Positions 33,651-44,768 of a stretch of 64,000 bases of DNA are shown here, piece by piece. The position numbers were made by a program, and so were the translations under genes. The notes beneath the pieces were generated by a model. That model did not search any database and was not told where the DNA came from. It saw only the letters and a list, made by a program, of their open reading frames with translations. Numbering within the stretch: the first letter of the stretch is position 1; every line of letters starts with the position of its first letter. This DNA is from Bedellia somnulentella (taxonomy: Eukaryota; Arthropoda; Insecta; Lepidoptera; Bedelliidae): NCBI GenBank assembly GCA_963576735.1, contig OY755171.1, positions 21,860,182 through 21,924,181 of the forward strand, written 5' to 3'.

Positions 33651-35008
33651 TGCGTTATTAGTAATGTTTATCAAAGAATAGTCTAACAGAACATTCGTTA
33701 AAGTTATTCACCCTCACCATGGCTAAGATTTGGAAAAATAATTTTTAGATGTTTTAATACGAGACAAACTAATATTAACCTATCTAAGGACCTCTTTAAT
33801 GCACAATACGCAGTAGTAAAACACAATTTCGATCCTGTATGTAGGGTAAGGTCACCGAGGAGTATTCTCTGAGAGCGGGAGCCCGGGCGGCAGTGTGTAC
33901 CCGCCCGTCAGTGTGTACCCGCCCGTCGGAGGGAACGGATTTCGTTCTCAAAAAATCAAATAAAAAAAACATTTTCTATCATATAACCTTAGCAATAAAT
34001 AAATAAATGGCAAAGAAAATTTGAATGAGAACTGTGTTAAAAATTTATAGATGAATAAGTGATTTATAGATATAAGTGTTTTTGAAAATACTGTGAGTGG
34101 AACCTCGTGGTTTGTTGAGTGGCGTTTGTGATATACCTTCAAATTGAACCGTATTTGAATTCGCTGAATTTTAATTGGTTTTACAACCGAAATTTTATTT
34201 TATGTAAAAAATATCTGTAAAACCGTTTATTGTTATATTTTTGTGTTTTTATGATTTAATTTGATATGCAAATTGGTACTATTCATCTTAGTTTATTTGC
34301 ACAGCAAATAGTTTAAGTGTTTTATTATACCTCTAAACGTAAAGTAAAAACCTTAATACTTTCATTTATCAAATATAAAACTCATAATAAAAATGCATTA
34401 CTGAAAAACTCTCTCTTCTCTTCTCTCTTCTTAAAATCGTATATTATAATTCTAACTATCTATCTATACCATGACGCCTATAATCGATGATTTGGTAAAG
34501 ATGACATCGTCACATCTGCCACAAAACGCACATAGCTCTTGATTGTATATACTTTATATAACACAACATTTTAATCAATCCTACCAATAAAAAAACAAAT
34601 TGAGTCATAAAAAGTGCCCTGACAGTTTTTAAACTCGACCATTTCCCTTTTACACATTTTTTCAGCAACAAAGTTTTGCTCGTCATTTGATTGAAACCTA
34701 GAAAATGTAACATTTGTTCGGAGTATTTGGTGAATTCTGTATTGGGAGCCAAGCAACAGTTGGGCCCCGCGGGAGATGTATAGTTGTATGGACCAGATTA
34801 AACTGAGCTGCCTCCCCGTACCTCCCGGCCCCACCCCGGGACCACCGGCATATTTACATTGGCTGTGAAATTAATGAAAAACCTTCTATTGTTCTAGTTT
34901 TAACAATGTCGCTACTTTACTTTCCAATTTATTCAAATACATATATTCTTAGACCCAACAAAAACCCGTAGATATTTCTTCACAATCTTTTCCCCTTTAA
35001 ATTTTCAA
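33651..35008. other. Gap with two GC-rich patches
   Basis: 33850-33940 is GC-rich and contains a perfect 18 bp tandem repeat (CAGTGTGTACCCGCCCGT at 33891 and 33909). 34745-34855 is also GC-rich. Neither has a clear coding frame; untranslated exons or old repeats are possible. Confidence 0.35.
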
Positions 35009-35260
35009 TACATACATACATACATGTACTCACGGCCATAAATCCCTTAACGGGGTAGCCAGAACTTTGGAATGAAAAATTCCTCAGCCACTTTTGGAAG
35101 TTGATTGGGGAAAAGATGGTAATAATAAATGTTTTTGGTAACGGGTCTCCAACCACATCGCCCAAAAATCACTTAATAAGCCCCTATACCCTTAGTCGCC
35201 TCTTACGATCACCCACGGGCAGAGATGGGGTAGTGTTATTCTAAGCCGACACTAGACGGC
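35009..35260 (-). mobile_element. Family A copy, subfamily 2
   Basis: Full-length - strand copy ending CACTAGACGGC. Confidence 0.85.
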
Positions 35261-35884
35261 AAAAAATTTAGTGGCTTAAAAATTTCCTATTCTTAGGCTA
35301 TAAGTACTAGTTTTTTTGGAATTGTTAGCGTGGTATGTATTTTTAACCGACTTCAAAAAAGGAGTGTTCTCAATTCGACCGTATATTTTTTTTTTTTTTT
35401 TATTGTATATATTTATAGTATACATATGAATATGGCTTAAAGTTAAAAAAACATGTACTTATGTTTTAAAACAGTAATGGTCGTGTGGTGTTTTGGCTTC
35501 CTGTGATAGCTATTTGAATCCTAGGATGCTTTATCACGCAATTATTTTCCGATTTAAGTTCTTTTGATAATCTTATCATAATTAGCTCTTCCGTTCTTTC
35601 AAAATAGTCATGTGTTCTGTGTGTTATTTATATTTGTATTGTGTTCTTAATTAACTCCGGTATTAATAACATTATTCCTATATTTATATCATCTAACGAT
35701 ATAATAATAATCGTTGATGGATTTCCATTCTATTGCTTCATTGAATAGCGCCCACAGTAGAGACAGCTTTTAGCAGTTAAAAGGAAGAACATTAAATACT
35801 TTACTAAACAATAAAAAAAGCACAATATCTTTTTGTGTTATTCTTATTGGGTTTATAATAATCTACAATCAAACCACACAAAAT
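35261..35884. other. Gap with one short repeat
   Basis: Holds an ACCGACTTC-type repeat at 35342-35395; otherwise nothing recognised. Confidence 0.4.
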
Positions 35885-36132
35885 CATACATACATACATA
35901 TACTCACGGCTATTAATCCCTAGAAAGGGTAGCCAGAGCTAAGGAATGAGATTTTCCTCAGCCACTTTTGGAAAGTTGTGTGGCGGAAGATGGTAAAATA
36001 AAGGTTGTTGGTGATGGGTCTCCAACCGCATCGCCCAAAAATCCCTTAAAAGCCCCAATACCGTTAGTCGCCTCTTACGTACACCCACCGGAAGAAATGG
36101 GGTAGTGCTATTCTAAGCCGAAACTACACTGC
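35885..36132 (-). mobile_element. Family A copy, subfamily 1
   Basis: Full-length - strand copy, close to the consensus. Confidence 0.85.
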
Positions 36133-36269
36133 TTATAATATATATGCATATATTAAATCGTTTTGTTACTGACTTACTCACTAACAGACAGCGACAGCCT
36201 AAACGGATAGACACTGAAATTTGAAAGGTGCCTAGGGCCATCCCTAGAGAACTAGATGAACATTAATTA

Positions 36270-36367
36270 CAAATTAAGATTAAAAGCCCCCGATACCGTT
36301 AGTCGCCTCTTACGTACACCCACCGGAAGAAATAGGGTAGTGCTGTTCTAAGCCGACACTACACAGC
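36270..36367 (-). mobile_element. Family A 5' fragment
   Basis: Only the first ~95 bp of the element (complement), including the GTGTAGTGTCGGC start; the 3' half with hairpin and tail is missing. Confidence 0.75.
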
Positions 36368-36776
36368 ATCACTATCGTTTATTCAATTTCTCATTCTTCG
36401 TATAACTCATATTCAAATAGCCATGCCCCGATTACGTAATGTTACATTATTTAATGTTAGTTTTAAAAATACACAGTAAAGTTGCCAAATTGTTCTTTAA
36501 ATTGACAGACAGATATGTAAATATATAATGGTAGCAAATTGGCCTCAAGTCACGTAGACCGAAGCTATGAGTCGATGATATAATAAGTATTGATAAATTA
36601 GAGTGTACTGTTTGTAATATTGAGAATAACTCGTTTAAGTAAAAAACAACACGGATATATATATATTGTACACACACAAAAATTATATTTTCTTTTCTTA
36701 ATTATCTGCCTGTTCGGGCTAATAACTATAAGAAGGCGATTTGGACTAAAATTTTTACTGGTACATTTATAATTGA

Positions 36777-36944
36777 AACATACATACATGCATACATAAA
36801 CTCACGGCTATAAATCCCAGGAAAGGGGTAGCCAGAGCTAAGGAATAAGAAATTCCTCAGCCATTTTTGGAAGGTGCGTGGGGAATAGATGGTGAAATAC
36901 TCTGATGGTGAAATAGTCTCCAACCGCATCGCCCAAAAATCCCT
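36777..36944 (-). mobile_element. Family A 3' part, inverted pair, left
   Basis: - strand copy missing its 5' quarter. It meets a + strand copy only 5 bp away. Confidence 0.8.
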
Positions 36945-36949
36945 CGGCG

Positions 36950-37197
36950 GTCGGCTTAGAATAGCACTACCCCATTTCTTCCGGTGGGTGTACATAAGAG
37001 ACGACTAACGGTATTGGGGCTATTAAGGGATTTTTGGGCGATGCGGTTGGAGACCCATCACCAACAACCTTTATTTCACCATCTTTACCCCACTCAACTT
37101 TCCAAAAGTGGCTGGGGAATTTCTAATTCCTTGGCTCTGGCTACCCCTTTTAGGGATTTATAGCCGTGAGTATATGTATGTATGTATATGTATGTAC
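36950..37197 (+). mobile_element. Family A copy, inverted pair, right
   Basis: + strand copy starting GTCGGCTTAG. With the preceding copy it forms a 5'-to-5' inverted pair of ~165 bp arms. Confidence 0.85.
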
Positions 37198-37480
37198 CCT
37201 TGTACATACCCTCGCGATACAGGCTTAGCCTAGTGCGAGGGCAAATGTAAACTTAAATTGTAAATTTGTATTTTTAGTAAATAAAGAAGTTTTTTTTTTG
37301 TGAAGCCAAAGCATATTTCTAGTATTTTTTCTTCTTTTTCCAAGTTAAAAGTACTCTCTCGTGTGATAAGTTTCCGTTTATTGGTTTATCGGCTGGCGCC
37401 CAACGAGGCTGCGATCATCGCGCGGTTCGTGTGGCGCAGGTGTCACCGCAACGGTGACATCAATGTACTGTTTTCATATT
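37198..37480 (+). mobile_element. Possible LTR retrotransposon end with primer-binding site
   Basis: A polyadenylation-like AATAAA (37281) is followed ~110 bp on by TGGCGCCCAACGAGGC (37394-37409). That sequence resembles a tRNA-Lys-type primer-binding site lying just after an LTR. No gag or pol sequence follows, so at most this is a solo or broken remnant. Confidence 0.35.
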
Positions 37481-37572
37481 GATTTTGTGGTTTGACGGAT
37501 CTATCTCAAGTGCTAGGTGATGTTAAAAATAAATTCAGGGATTAGAGTTTCTATGGATTTATTTATGTATTA

Positions 37573-37849
37573 CATACATACATATACATATACTCACGAC
37601 TATAAATCCGTAGAAGGGGTAGCCAGAGCCAAGGAACTGGAAGTTCCTCAGCCACTTTTGGAAAGTTGAGTGGGGAAAAGATGGCAAAATAAAGGATGTT
37701 GGTGATGGGTCTCCAACCGCATCGCCCAATAAAACCTTAAAAGCCCCAATACCGTTAGTCGCCTCTTACGAACACCCACGGCAGAAATGGGGTATTGTTA
37801 TTCTAAGCCGACACTACACAGCAAAGCCGACAGTACACAGCAAATGTAT
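37573..37849 (-). mobile_element. Family A copy with doubled 5' end
   Basis: - strand copy flanked by ATTTATGTATTA (37561-37572 and 37850-37861). The terminal GCCGACACTACACAGC is present twice in slightly different form. Confidence 0.85.
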
Positions 37850-37861
37850 TATTTATGTATT

Positions 37862-38285
37862 AGTTTTTTGTTTTTATATTTGTACTTTAATCGAAGCATA
37901 GAGAAAGCGTAGCTATATATGCAAACTATTGTACTCGTATATCTAGTAAAATATCTACCTATATATTCATTATTAATTCCAAAAAGACGTAATCTGTGCT
38001 TCAAAATCCATAACTTATCGGACATTACTTATATCCTAACTATTCAAATACCAATTTGAATCGTTACAAATACTTTAAAATCATCAAAATACTATATTGG
38101 ATAGTACAGTAAAGCCAATACCAGTTTTTTTTTATAAGAGGCTATAGTTAACTATATGAAAAGTTTTGCTTTACAGTGTGATTACTATCTAATATGAAAG
38201 TTCTAAATTAATCAGAGATTTACAACCAGCAAGATAAGCTACTTAATAAATTTTCATCAAATTAATCGTATATGGTAAATGCGTT
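37862..38285. other. AT-rich gap
   Basis: Nothing supported. Confidence 0.4.
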
Positions 38286-38289
38286 AACG

Positions 38290-38450
38290 CTAAGGTAAAT
38301 AAACCGCCCACGAAGTTCGTAGTACTACGCAGCCCGTAATTGCGCCCACGCAGGGCGGGGACCGGTCGCTGACCTCTATCTGAGGTCGTTATCGGCTACA
38401 GCGCGACGCGTGGATTTTGTCTACGGTTTTCGTAGTCATCTTAATGTGGA
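38290..38450. other. GC-rich patch, possible promoter or untranslated exon
   Basis: CpG-containing block (CGCCCACGCAGGGCGGGGAC and neighbours) lying 1.65 kb upstream of the ATG-starting exon at 40101, on the strand-neutral evidence of composition alone. Confidence 0.3.
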
Positions 38451-38796
38451 GTGTGAAATATCGTAGTGGTTATGTATTGACTACATTTTTCAATTATAAT
38501 AATATATTTGTAAATAATTTTGCATTTTATTAATAAATAATTTGACTCACATAAAACTTATGGTTAATTTTTAAATTAGATTTTAAATAAGATTATAAGA
38601 ATTATTTATTTACTTACCAAGTTAATCAAATTAAAATATACCTATATATATTTTGCAATTAGTTGTAAAAGTAGTTTAAGTATAAATTACATACTATATA
38701 CATGTCCTCACAACTATAAACTATAGCCAGAGTTTCAAAATTAGCAATAATCTGCAAGTTTTTTTTTACTTATTGCAATGCATAATGCATAGTTGA

Positions 38797-39040
38797 CGAC
38801 GTCCGTGGTCTAGTGGATAGGTGACTAGCTTCTCGGTCCGGAGGTCGCGGGTCCGATCCCCGCTGAGGGCAACATTTATGAGATGAGCATAAATGATTTG
38901 TTTCTTAGTCCTTGGATGTTATTTATATGTGCTTTATATAATATTAAATTTATCGTTGAGTTAGTATCCCATAAAACAAGTTTACTTAGTTTGGGACTAA
39001 CTTAATCTGTGTAAAATATGTCCGTATAATTATTTATTTA
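38797..39040 (+). mobile_element. Family D SINE, full length
   Basis: Complete tRNA-like head (A-box TGGTCTAGTGGA at 38811, B-box GGGTCCGATCC at 38850), conserved body and ATTT-rich tail. Confidence 0.8.
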
Positions 39041-39460
39041 ATATTTTAAATCGTGAAACAAAAGCATTAAAGAAGCTATTTTTTAAATCAATAATCATAA
39101 ACTGAGTTATGCTCTTGGAACATGTATAAATAAAAAAGGTTGTATCTGAAATGAAATAAATACGACGATAAAAAATATCAAGTGTACTACGAATATAAAG
39201 CACTATTGCTTTATGTTAAACTAAGCCAAAATGCACGAGTAGCTAATCAGTTATTACAAAGGCAGCATACATACATACATATAATTCCCCTCCATAATTC
39301 AAAAGCAATCCATTAACCAAATCCGCAAGTTCCACTATTAGCAAAGATGATTTCCGCTCTCGAGCGAGCTCATGAATACGAGATATGGAATCCAGTGTTG
39401 CTAAAATGATTTTAATAAAAGCTTTATAAACTAAAAGGGTATTTTGCCAAAAAGATGATA
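39041..39460. other. Gap without recognised gene
   Basis: AT-rich; the short frame on the - strand at 39243-39485 shows no motif. Confidence 0.35.
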
Positions 39461-39473
39461 GCTTTGAAATGAT

Positions 39474-39727
39474 ACATACGTACATACATACATATACTCA
39501 CGGCTATAAATCCCTTAACGGGGTAGAGGCCAGAGCTTTGGAATGAAAAATTCCTCAGCCACTTTTAAGTTGATTGGGAAAAGATGGTTATAATAAATGT
39601 TTTTGGTGACTGGTCTCCAACCACATCGCCCAAAAATCACTTAAAAAGCCCCCTATACCCTTAGTCGCCTCTTACGATCACCCACAGGTAGAAATGGGGT
39701 AGTGTTATTCTAAGCCGACACTCCACG
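39474..39727 (-). mobile_element. Family A copy with 13 bp target duplication
   Basis: - strand copy flanked by GCTTTGAAATGAT at 39461-39473 and 39728-39740. Confidence 0.9.
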
Positions 39728-40100
39728 GCTTTGAAATGATGATCAACAAAAACGTAGTTTATATCATAACTTGAAGGTTAATGACAAAGTAGTGTGCTAG
39801 TTCCGATGAACCAACTGGAACATGACTTTAAATGGCTATAATTTTACTAGAAACACCTTACCTTAGCTTCTATTTTATTTTAATGATCATATTTTTCTTA
39901 TGTTTTTAAGATAGGACAAATGTACAAATTCTAATAAAAATTTTAAAAAAATATTCAAACAAAAAACATAAATGTAATAAAAAATGTGATAAACTACAAT
40001 TCAAGATACAACTTATCTTAAAACACGGACATCAAAACAGTGATAAAACATAAGACTTTCAAGTTATGGTGTTGTGACATAAAAGTGCTTAAAAGTTAAT

Positions 40101-40256
40101 ATGAGTGGCTTAGGCCCGCCAGGGGTGTGGGCTGCCCACAAGCGGTTGGAGTCCTGGGCGAGGGCAGCCAGGGAGCGGACCTCAAGTGCTAGCAGTGGAC
40201 AAAGCCATAACTCCACTGACAGCTTCGGAGATGACAAGTCACACGGAAGCCCGAGT
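40101..40256 (+). CDS. Candidate alternative first coding exon of the host gene
   Basis: 52 codons from an ATG with A at -3, in-frame stop TAA at 40080 just upstream, ending at a strong donor (GTATGTC at 40257) in phase 0. The peptide begins MSGLGPPGVWAAHKRLES and is then rich in Ser, Gly and charged residues (ERTSSASSGQSHNSTDS). It has no hydrophobic segment, so an isoform starting here would lack the anchor coded at 4472-4676. Composition is GC-rich against an AT-rich surround. No pyrimidine tract precedes it, which argues for a transcription-start exon rather than an internal one. It joins in phase with the exon at 51426. The Ser-rich part suggests a disordered, possibly phosphorylated region. 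Not recognised by homology; a second donor (GTGTAT at 40255) is possible but weaker and out of phase. Confidence 0.6.
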
Positions 40257-40411
40257 GTATGTCTATTGATCAATTTCTTTCAGCTTTATGCTTCCATCTT
40301 TATTAATAATAAATACATGTATATATACAACATTTTTAGCACGTCACAAGTAGATAAGGAGTAATAATTTTTATAAGTACAGGTGACAGTGACAGGTTTC
40401 GATTCGGTATG

Positions 40412-40770
40412 CAAAGTTTTACAAAAGTGGTGCTGATTACGAAACCATTTCGAGATATTATGTTTTTCAAACATATTTTCTTGAAATGAAATCAAACAAA
40501 GCTAAGATGACCGTTATTTTAACAAAATATTGTAACAGTTTTTGACCTTCAGCGTTATTTCAAAGACAAACGTTTTTGCAGTTTATAAATAAAATATCGG
40601 AAATGAAAAGTTTGTTTAGTATCAAATGACGACGATGACGTCATTAAGTACAAAAGTTGAACAATTATTAAAAAATCATAACTTTGCAATTACTCATTTT
40701 AGATGAAAAATATGTGTTTGCTATTGAATAAAAATATTTAAAAAATACCAAAAAAATACTTTGCATACCG
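40412..40770. mobile_element. MITE, CGGTATGCAAAGT ends, with proven AATT target
   Basis: Inverted ends as at 31135. The paralogous site at 44850-44865 lacks the element and carries a single AATT where this copy has GATT and AATT flanks, so the target duplication is 4 bp. Confidence 0.85.
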
Positions 40771-40937
40771 AATTGCACACAGACAAAAAGACTTATTATG
40801 ATTATTTATAACATATATTTTTACATGTATTCCTAAATCCCATTCCATATTCTCATCGTTTCTGTCATATATATCCCATAAAGTAGCAGAGGTATTGATT
40901 CTTAAAAACATAATAGGACGTAATGTTTTGTAAACTG

Positions 40938-41201
40938 CATACATACATACATACATATACTCACGGCTATAAATCCCTTAACGGGGTAGCCAGAGCTTTG
41001 GAACGATAAATTCCTCAGCCACTTTTGGATGTTGATTGGGGAAAAGATGATAATAATAAACGTTTTTGGTGATGGGTCTCCAACCACATCGCCCAAAAAT
41101 CACTTAAAAAGCCCCTATACCCTTAGTCGCCTCTTACGATCTTTCACGGGTAGAAATGGGGTAGTGCTATTCTAAGCCAACACTACACGGCAAACTTTTT
41201 T
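40938..41201 (-). mobile_element. Family A copy with empty paralogous site
   Basis: Flanked by TTTTGTAAACTG (40926-40937, 41202-41213). The duplicate at about 45003-45016 has that sequence once and no element. Confidence 0.95.
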
Positions 41202-41220
41202 TTTTGTAAACTGGTATTCC

Positions 41221-41480
41221 GAGTATTCATTTTTTATTCGGGCAGTACATTTATGTATCAGAGTTACATTCCTAAGCACAACGCAGCCCTGTTGGTGTCC
41301 TCACGATATTTTCCTCGCCGTTATCATATTAAACAGTATTTAATGTGATCTATTAACATTAAGGCTCTTATTTCATTTAGTGGTCAGAGGTTCAGAGTGC
41401 CATTTTTTCTTGGACAGTGTGTCCATATGATTGGCTGTGAATAATTACTTTCTAACATTTTATGAACGAATTGTTACAAG
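41221..41480 (-). mobile_element. Possible ancient family B remnant
   Basis: Keeps GTCCTCACGATATTTTCC and TTGGACAGTGTGTCC-like phrases of antisense family B, scrambled. Also present in the second duplicate (45010-45290), so it predates the duplication. Confidence 0.4.
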
Positions 41481-41487
41481 ACTAACA

Positions 41488-41622
41488 CCCGATTTCTGAA
41501 TTGAGTATTCAAGCTGAGAACGACTTAAGCATCGTTTTGTCTCATTCAGTTGTTAAGATTTCAATGCAACAGAACGATACTTAAGTTCTTCTCAGCTGGC
41601 ATACTCAATTCAGAAATCGGGC
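41488..41622. mobile_element. Short PIF/Harbinger-like MITE
   Basis: About 135 bp with ~42 bp inverted ends (CACCCGATTTCTGAATTGAG and complement). TAA on each side; the duplicate at about 45280-45300 has the site without the element. A 3 bp TWA-type duplication fits PIF/Harbinger. Confidence 0.75.
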
Positions 41623-41707
41623 GTAAGTATAACACAAGCTTTATACAAACTGGGGATAGACTAAGTATAACACTAGCAAGTGGGTTTGTTCATAACAGTT
41701 TCTCTCA

Positions 41708-41970
41708 AATGTTGCTGTGTAGTGTCGGCTTAGAATAGCACTACCCCATTCTTCCGGTGGGTGTACGTAAGAGGCGACTAACGTTTTTGGGGTTTTTAAG
41801 GGATTTTTGGGCGATGTGGTTGGAGACCCATCACCAACAACCTCTATTATTACCATCTTTTCCCCACTCACATTTCCAAAAGTGGCTAAGGAATTTCTAA
41901 TTCTTTAGCTCTGGCTACCCCTTCTAGGGATTTGCAGCCGTGAGTTTAAGTAAGTATAAGTAAGTAAGCA
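41708..41970 (+). mobile_element. Family A copy with empty paralogous site
   Basis: Flanked by AGTTTCTCTCA (41697-41707, 41971-41981); the duplicate near 45359-45370 has it once. The tail is TTTAAGTAAG with AAGT repeats, not TATG. Confidence 0.95.
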
Positions 41971-42413
41971 AGTTTCTCTCAGTGTTAAAAATCTTGCGAA
42001 TATATTAAACCCGTGTTATATAAATAACTGTCTTACAATATAAACCACGAGTATACCTACTTTATCTATTTATGCCAACAAATTATTAATTCCACATGAT
42101 TCCGTTCATGCGAGAACCGGAAAATAAATTGAGGTCACGTGACCACGGCGGGAACGGTTCCTCAAATTATATTTTGATCGGTGCTTGTGAATACTAGTGA
42201 CAGCGGCAAAAGTGTGACCTGTGTTATATGTTTTTTAAATGATTTTCTGGTGAAATACACGAAAATTTCAACGTTTAAATTACTTTCTGATTCGCTAAGC
42301 CACGAACATACGCTTCTTTTTATAGCTGACTTTTAGATGATTGAAATGAAGAGGAAATGTATAGTAAAAAAGCTACGATACATTGTTTAGGAACATAACT
42401 CCTACATAATTGT

Positions 42414-42657
42414 TGTGTTGTGTTAACTTAGAATAGCACTACCCCATTTCTTTCCGAGGGTGTCCGTAAATAGCAATTAAGGGTCTCAGGGCTTCTTAGT
42501 ATATTTTTGGGTGAAGCGTTTGGAGACCCATCGCCAACAACCTTTATTTCACTATCTTTTCCCCCCTCAACTTCGAAAAGTGGCTGAGGAATTCCTTATT
42601 CTAAAGCTCTGTCTATCCCTTTAAGGGGTTTATAGCCGTGAGTATATGTATGTTTGT
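42414..42657 (+). mobile_element. Family A copy shared by both duplicates
   Basis: Diverged + strand copy (GTGTTAACTTAGAATAGC start). Its partner is at 45803-46045, so it predates the duplication. Confidence 0.8.
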
Positions 42658-43140
42658 TAAGCAATGAAAACAAAGAATGTAATCGTTATTAAGACTATTG
42701 AATCTTACTTCACTAAATAGCTTTTTTCTTGTTGCGATGAAACCGTTCTGTCAAAGTTTCAGCCTTTCTATTGCGCCGTTTAATTCTCGATTCTACGAAC
42801 AAGTTGTTAGTAGATTGTCTGTCAATCAGAACCCTTTGTTATACTGAAAACTGAAAGCCTGGTCTTATTACTCGTGTAATCTCGAAATTTGTTCGGTTTC
42901 TGAAAATGCCATTTTCCTAGAACAGTGACTACTGACGTTAGGTATAAAATATAATAGGGTGAATTTAAACTTCATTAAATCTAAACTTTTTAAATTATTA
43001 TTTTTTTATGATATAATAGAAAGGATTTATGAAAATAAATTGGTGAAAATATGTATACATAGAGAGATACATTGAGATTAAAAATAGAAGGAGCTCGAAA
43101 TGAAGGAAGTTTTAAGAATTAAACTACATTATTGAGGAGT

Positions 43141-43225
43141 ATGAATTAAGTTGGAGATATTTGCCAGGATCGTACAAAATGGCGTTTAATATTCTCTGCC
43201 GACCTCAAAAGGAACGTGAGTATAT
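43141..43225 (+). mobile_element. LINE-R 3' end, decayed
   Basis: Retains TTTGCCAGGATCGTACAAA and GGAACGTGAGTATA; partner at 49892-49985 in the second duplicate. Confidence 0.65.
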
Positions 43226-43410
43226 TTGTGTATATATGTATAATATCGGCCATCTTGCCCTATATTTGTTTAGTATTATGATTGTATGCCTAGCTACGGC
43301 GAAATGCTAACCGAAAATTTCAATACGTTCTAGTTATGCATTTTTAACCGACTTCAAAAAAGGAGGTTCTCAGTTCGATTGTTTGTATGTATGTATGTAT
43401 GTATAATTGT

Positions 43411-43850
43411 CCGCGATTATCTCGAGTTTGGCTTAAGCTATTTGGATGCGGATTTCAGAACAGTATTCGTTACATTTAGGAGAAGGTTTTAGTGCCTTAA
43501 CCGACCAAAAAAAGAAAGGAGGTTCTGTGTTTGACCTGTATGTATGTCTGTTGGTCCGCGATTATCTCACGTTTGGCTTAAGCTATTTGGATGCGGTTTT
43601 CAGAAAAGTATTCGTTACATTTAGGAGAAGGTTTTAGTGCCTTAACCGACCAAAAAAAGAAAGGAGGTTCTGTGTTTGACCTGTATGTATGTCTGTTGGT
43701 CCGCGATTATCTCACGTTTGGCTTAAGCTATTTGGATGCGGTTTTCAGAAAAGTATTCGTTACATTTAGAAGATGAGTTAAGTGATTTAACCGACTCGAA
43801 AAAAGGAGGTTTCTTAGTTTGAAATATAAGTATGTATGTAAAGTTATCAA
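43411..43850. repeat. 145 bp tandem repeat, three units
   Basis: Units start at CCGCGATTATCTC: 43411, 43556 and 43701. The first two are almost identical; the third diverges after ~90 bp. Each includes the ACCGACyaAAAAAAG motif of the dispersed repeat. The two near-identical 61-63 residue frames at 43446 and 43591 come from the repeat, not from genes. Confidence 0.9.
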
Positions 43851-43929
43851 TACTAGACAGAGATTGCAACATCATGTTTTTCATCCTGGTCATTTCAATC
43901 AAGGCTTTTTTGTCATGGGGATGGTTAAG

Positions 43930-44768
43930 TAATTTCTTTGAATCAAGACGCACGGCAGTGCGTCAAGCCAAGCCAAGGCGGCGAGCGCGCACCGTGTGTA
44001 TATTACACGAACCATTTGGAGCGACTTTTTACACCATCATAACTCAAAATCTAATGAACATAAACCAACCAAATTTGGCTCATTTGTTGATATCAAGGAT
44101 ACAAACTAGTAGCCCAATTTCCACAAATACATAACAAAGGGTTATTAAGATATAAACGTCCAAAAATCGCGATTTTTTTAGTGACTCACTGACATATAGA
44201 TCAAAAACCTAACCCACTTCCAGATATCCCAGGAAGTTGAAATTTGGCATCCAGGTCGGTGATCAAATATTAACAAAGGAAAAAATCTGAAAACAAGGAT
44301 TTTTTTAAGATTTTTCAATATTTCCCTCACAAGAACATTTTGTATAGAAATCATATAGTGAGCAAGACGCGCGGGGGGAGGGGCAGGGGCGGGGCATGAC
44401 GGGATCTGGCGCTTCAGCTTCACTTCACTTCACTTCATCAGTCAGTCGCCTCGCGCCCGCCACAGCGAGCGGACATGCCAAAATTTTACATGCCTATGAT
44501 TGCAAATTACGTACACAAAAAAAAGATAATAAATCCTCAATTTTTGCTAACCAAGCTGTTCTTTGCTTCATTAGGAGTCTAATAAAAAAAAATATACCGA
44601 TATCCCTATTTTTGCCCTCTTACCATAACAAAATAGCCCAAAGGAATTTAAAAAAATAAAAAACAACTTAAACCTGGCTTATTTCTAAAATTAAAAAAAA
44701 TGCATTTCGGGGCACTTCACAGGGTCCTCTACTGGTGGTTAACGGTTGGACGTTTATTTACTGGACAC
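43930..44768. other. Spacer between duplicates, with GC-rich patches
   Basis: GC-rich at 43960-44000 and 44365-44480 (CGCGGGGGGAGGGGCAGGGG), with a (TTCAC)n run at 44415-44435. Between them lies AT-rich sequence resembling dispersed insect repeats. No splice-supported exon. Confidence 0.35.

Larger units (their letters stand above)
40320..43350. repeat. Segmental duplication, copy 1
   Basis: Aligns with 44770-50876 in the same order and orientation, from TTTTTAGCACGTCACAAGTA to AATACGTTCTAGTTATGCAT. The part 41980-42965 matches 45365-46350 with only a few percent differences. Copy 1 alone carries a MITE (40412), two family A elements and a short Harbinger-like MITE. Confidence 0.9.

Noticed and set aside
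37300..37482. 60-residue protein
   Set aside because: Overlaps the possible LTR/primer-binding-site sequence and has no recognisable domain.
43446..43776. Two near-identical small proteins
   Set aside because: They are the same frame in successive units of a 145 bp tandem repeat.
43411..43850. CRISPR array
   Set aside because: The units are 145 bp with no short repeat/spacer alternation, and the context is eukaryotic.
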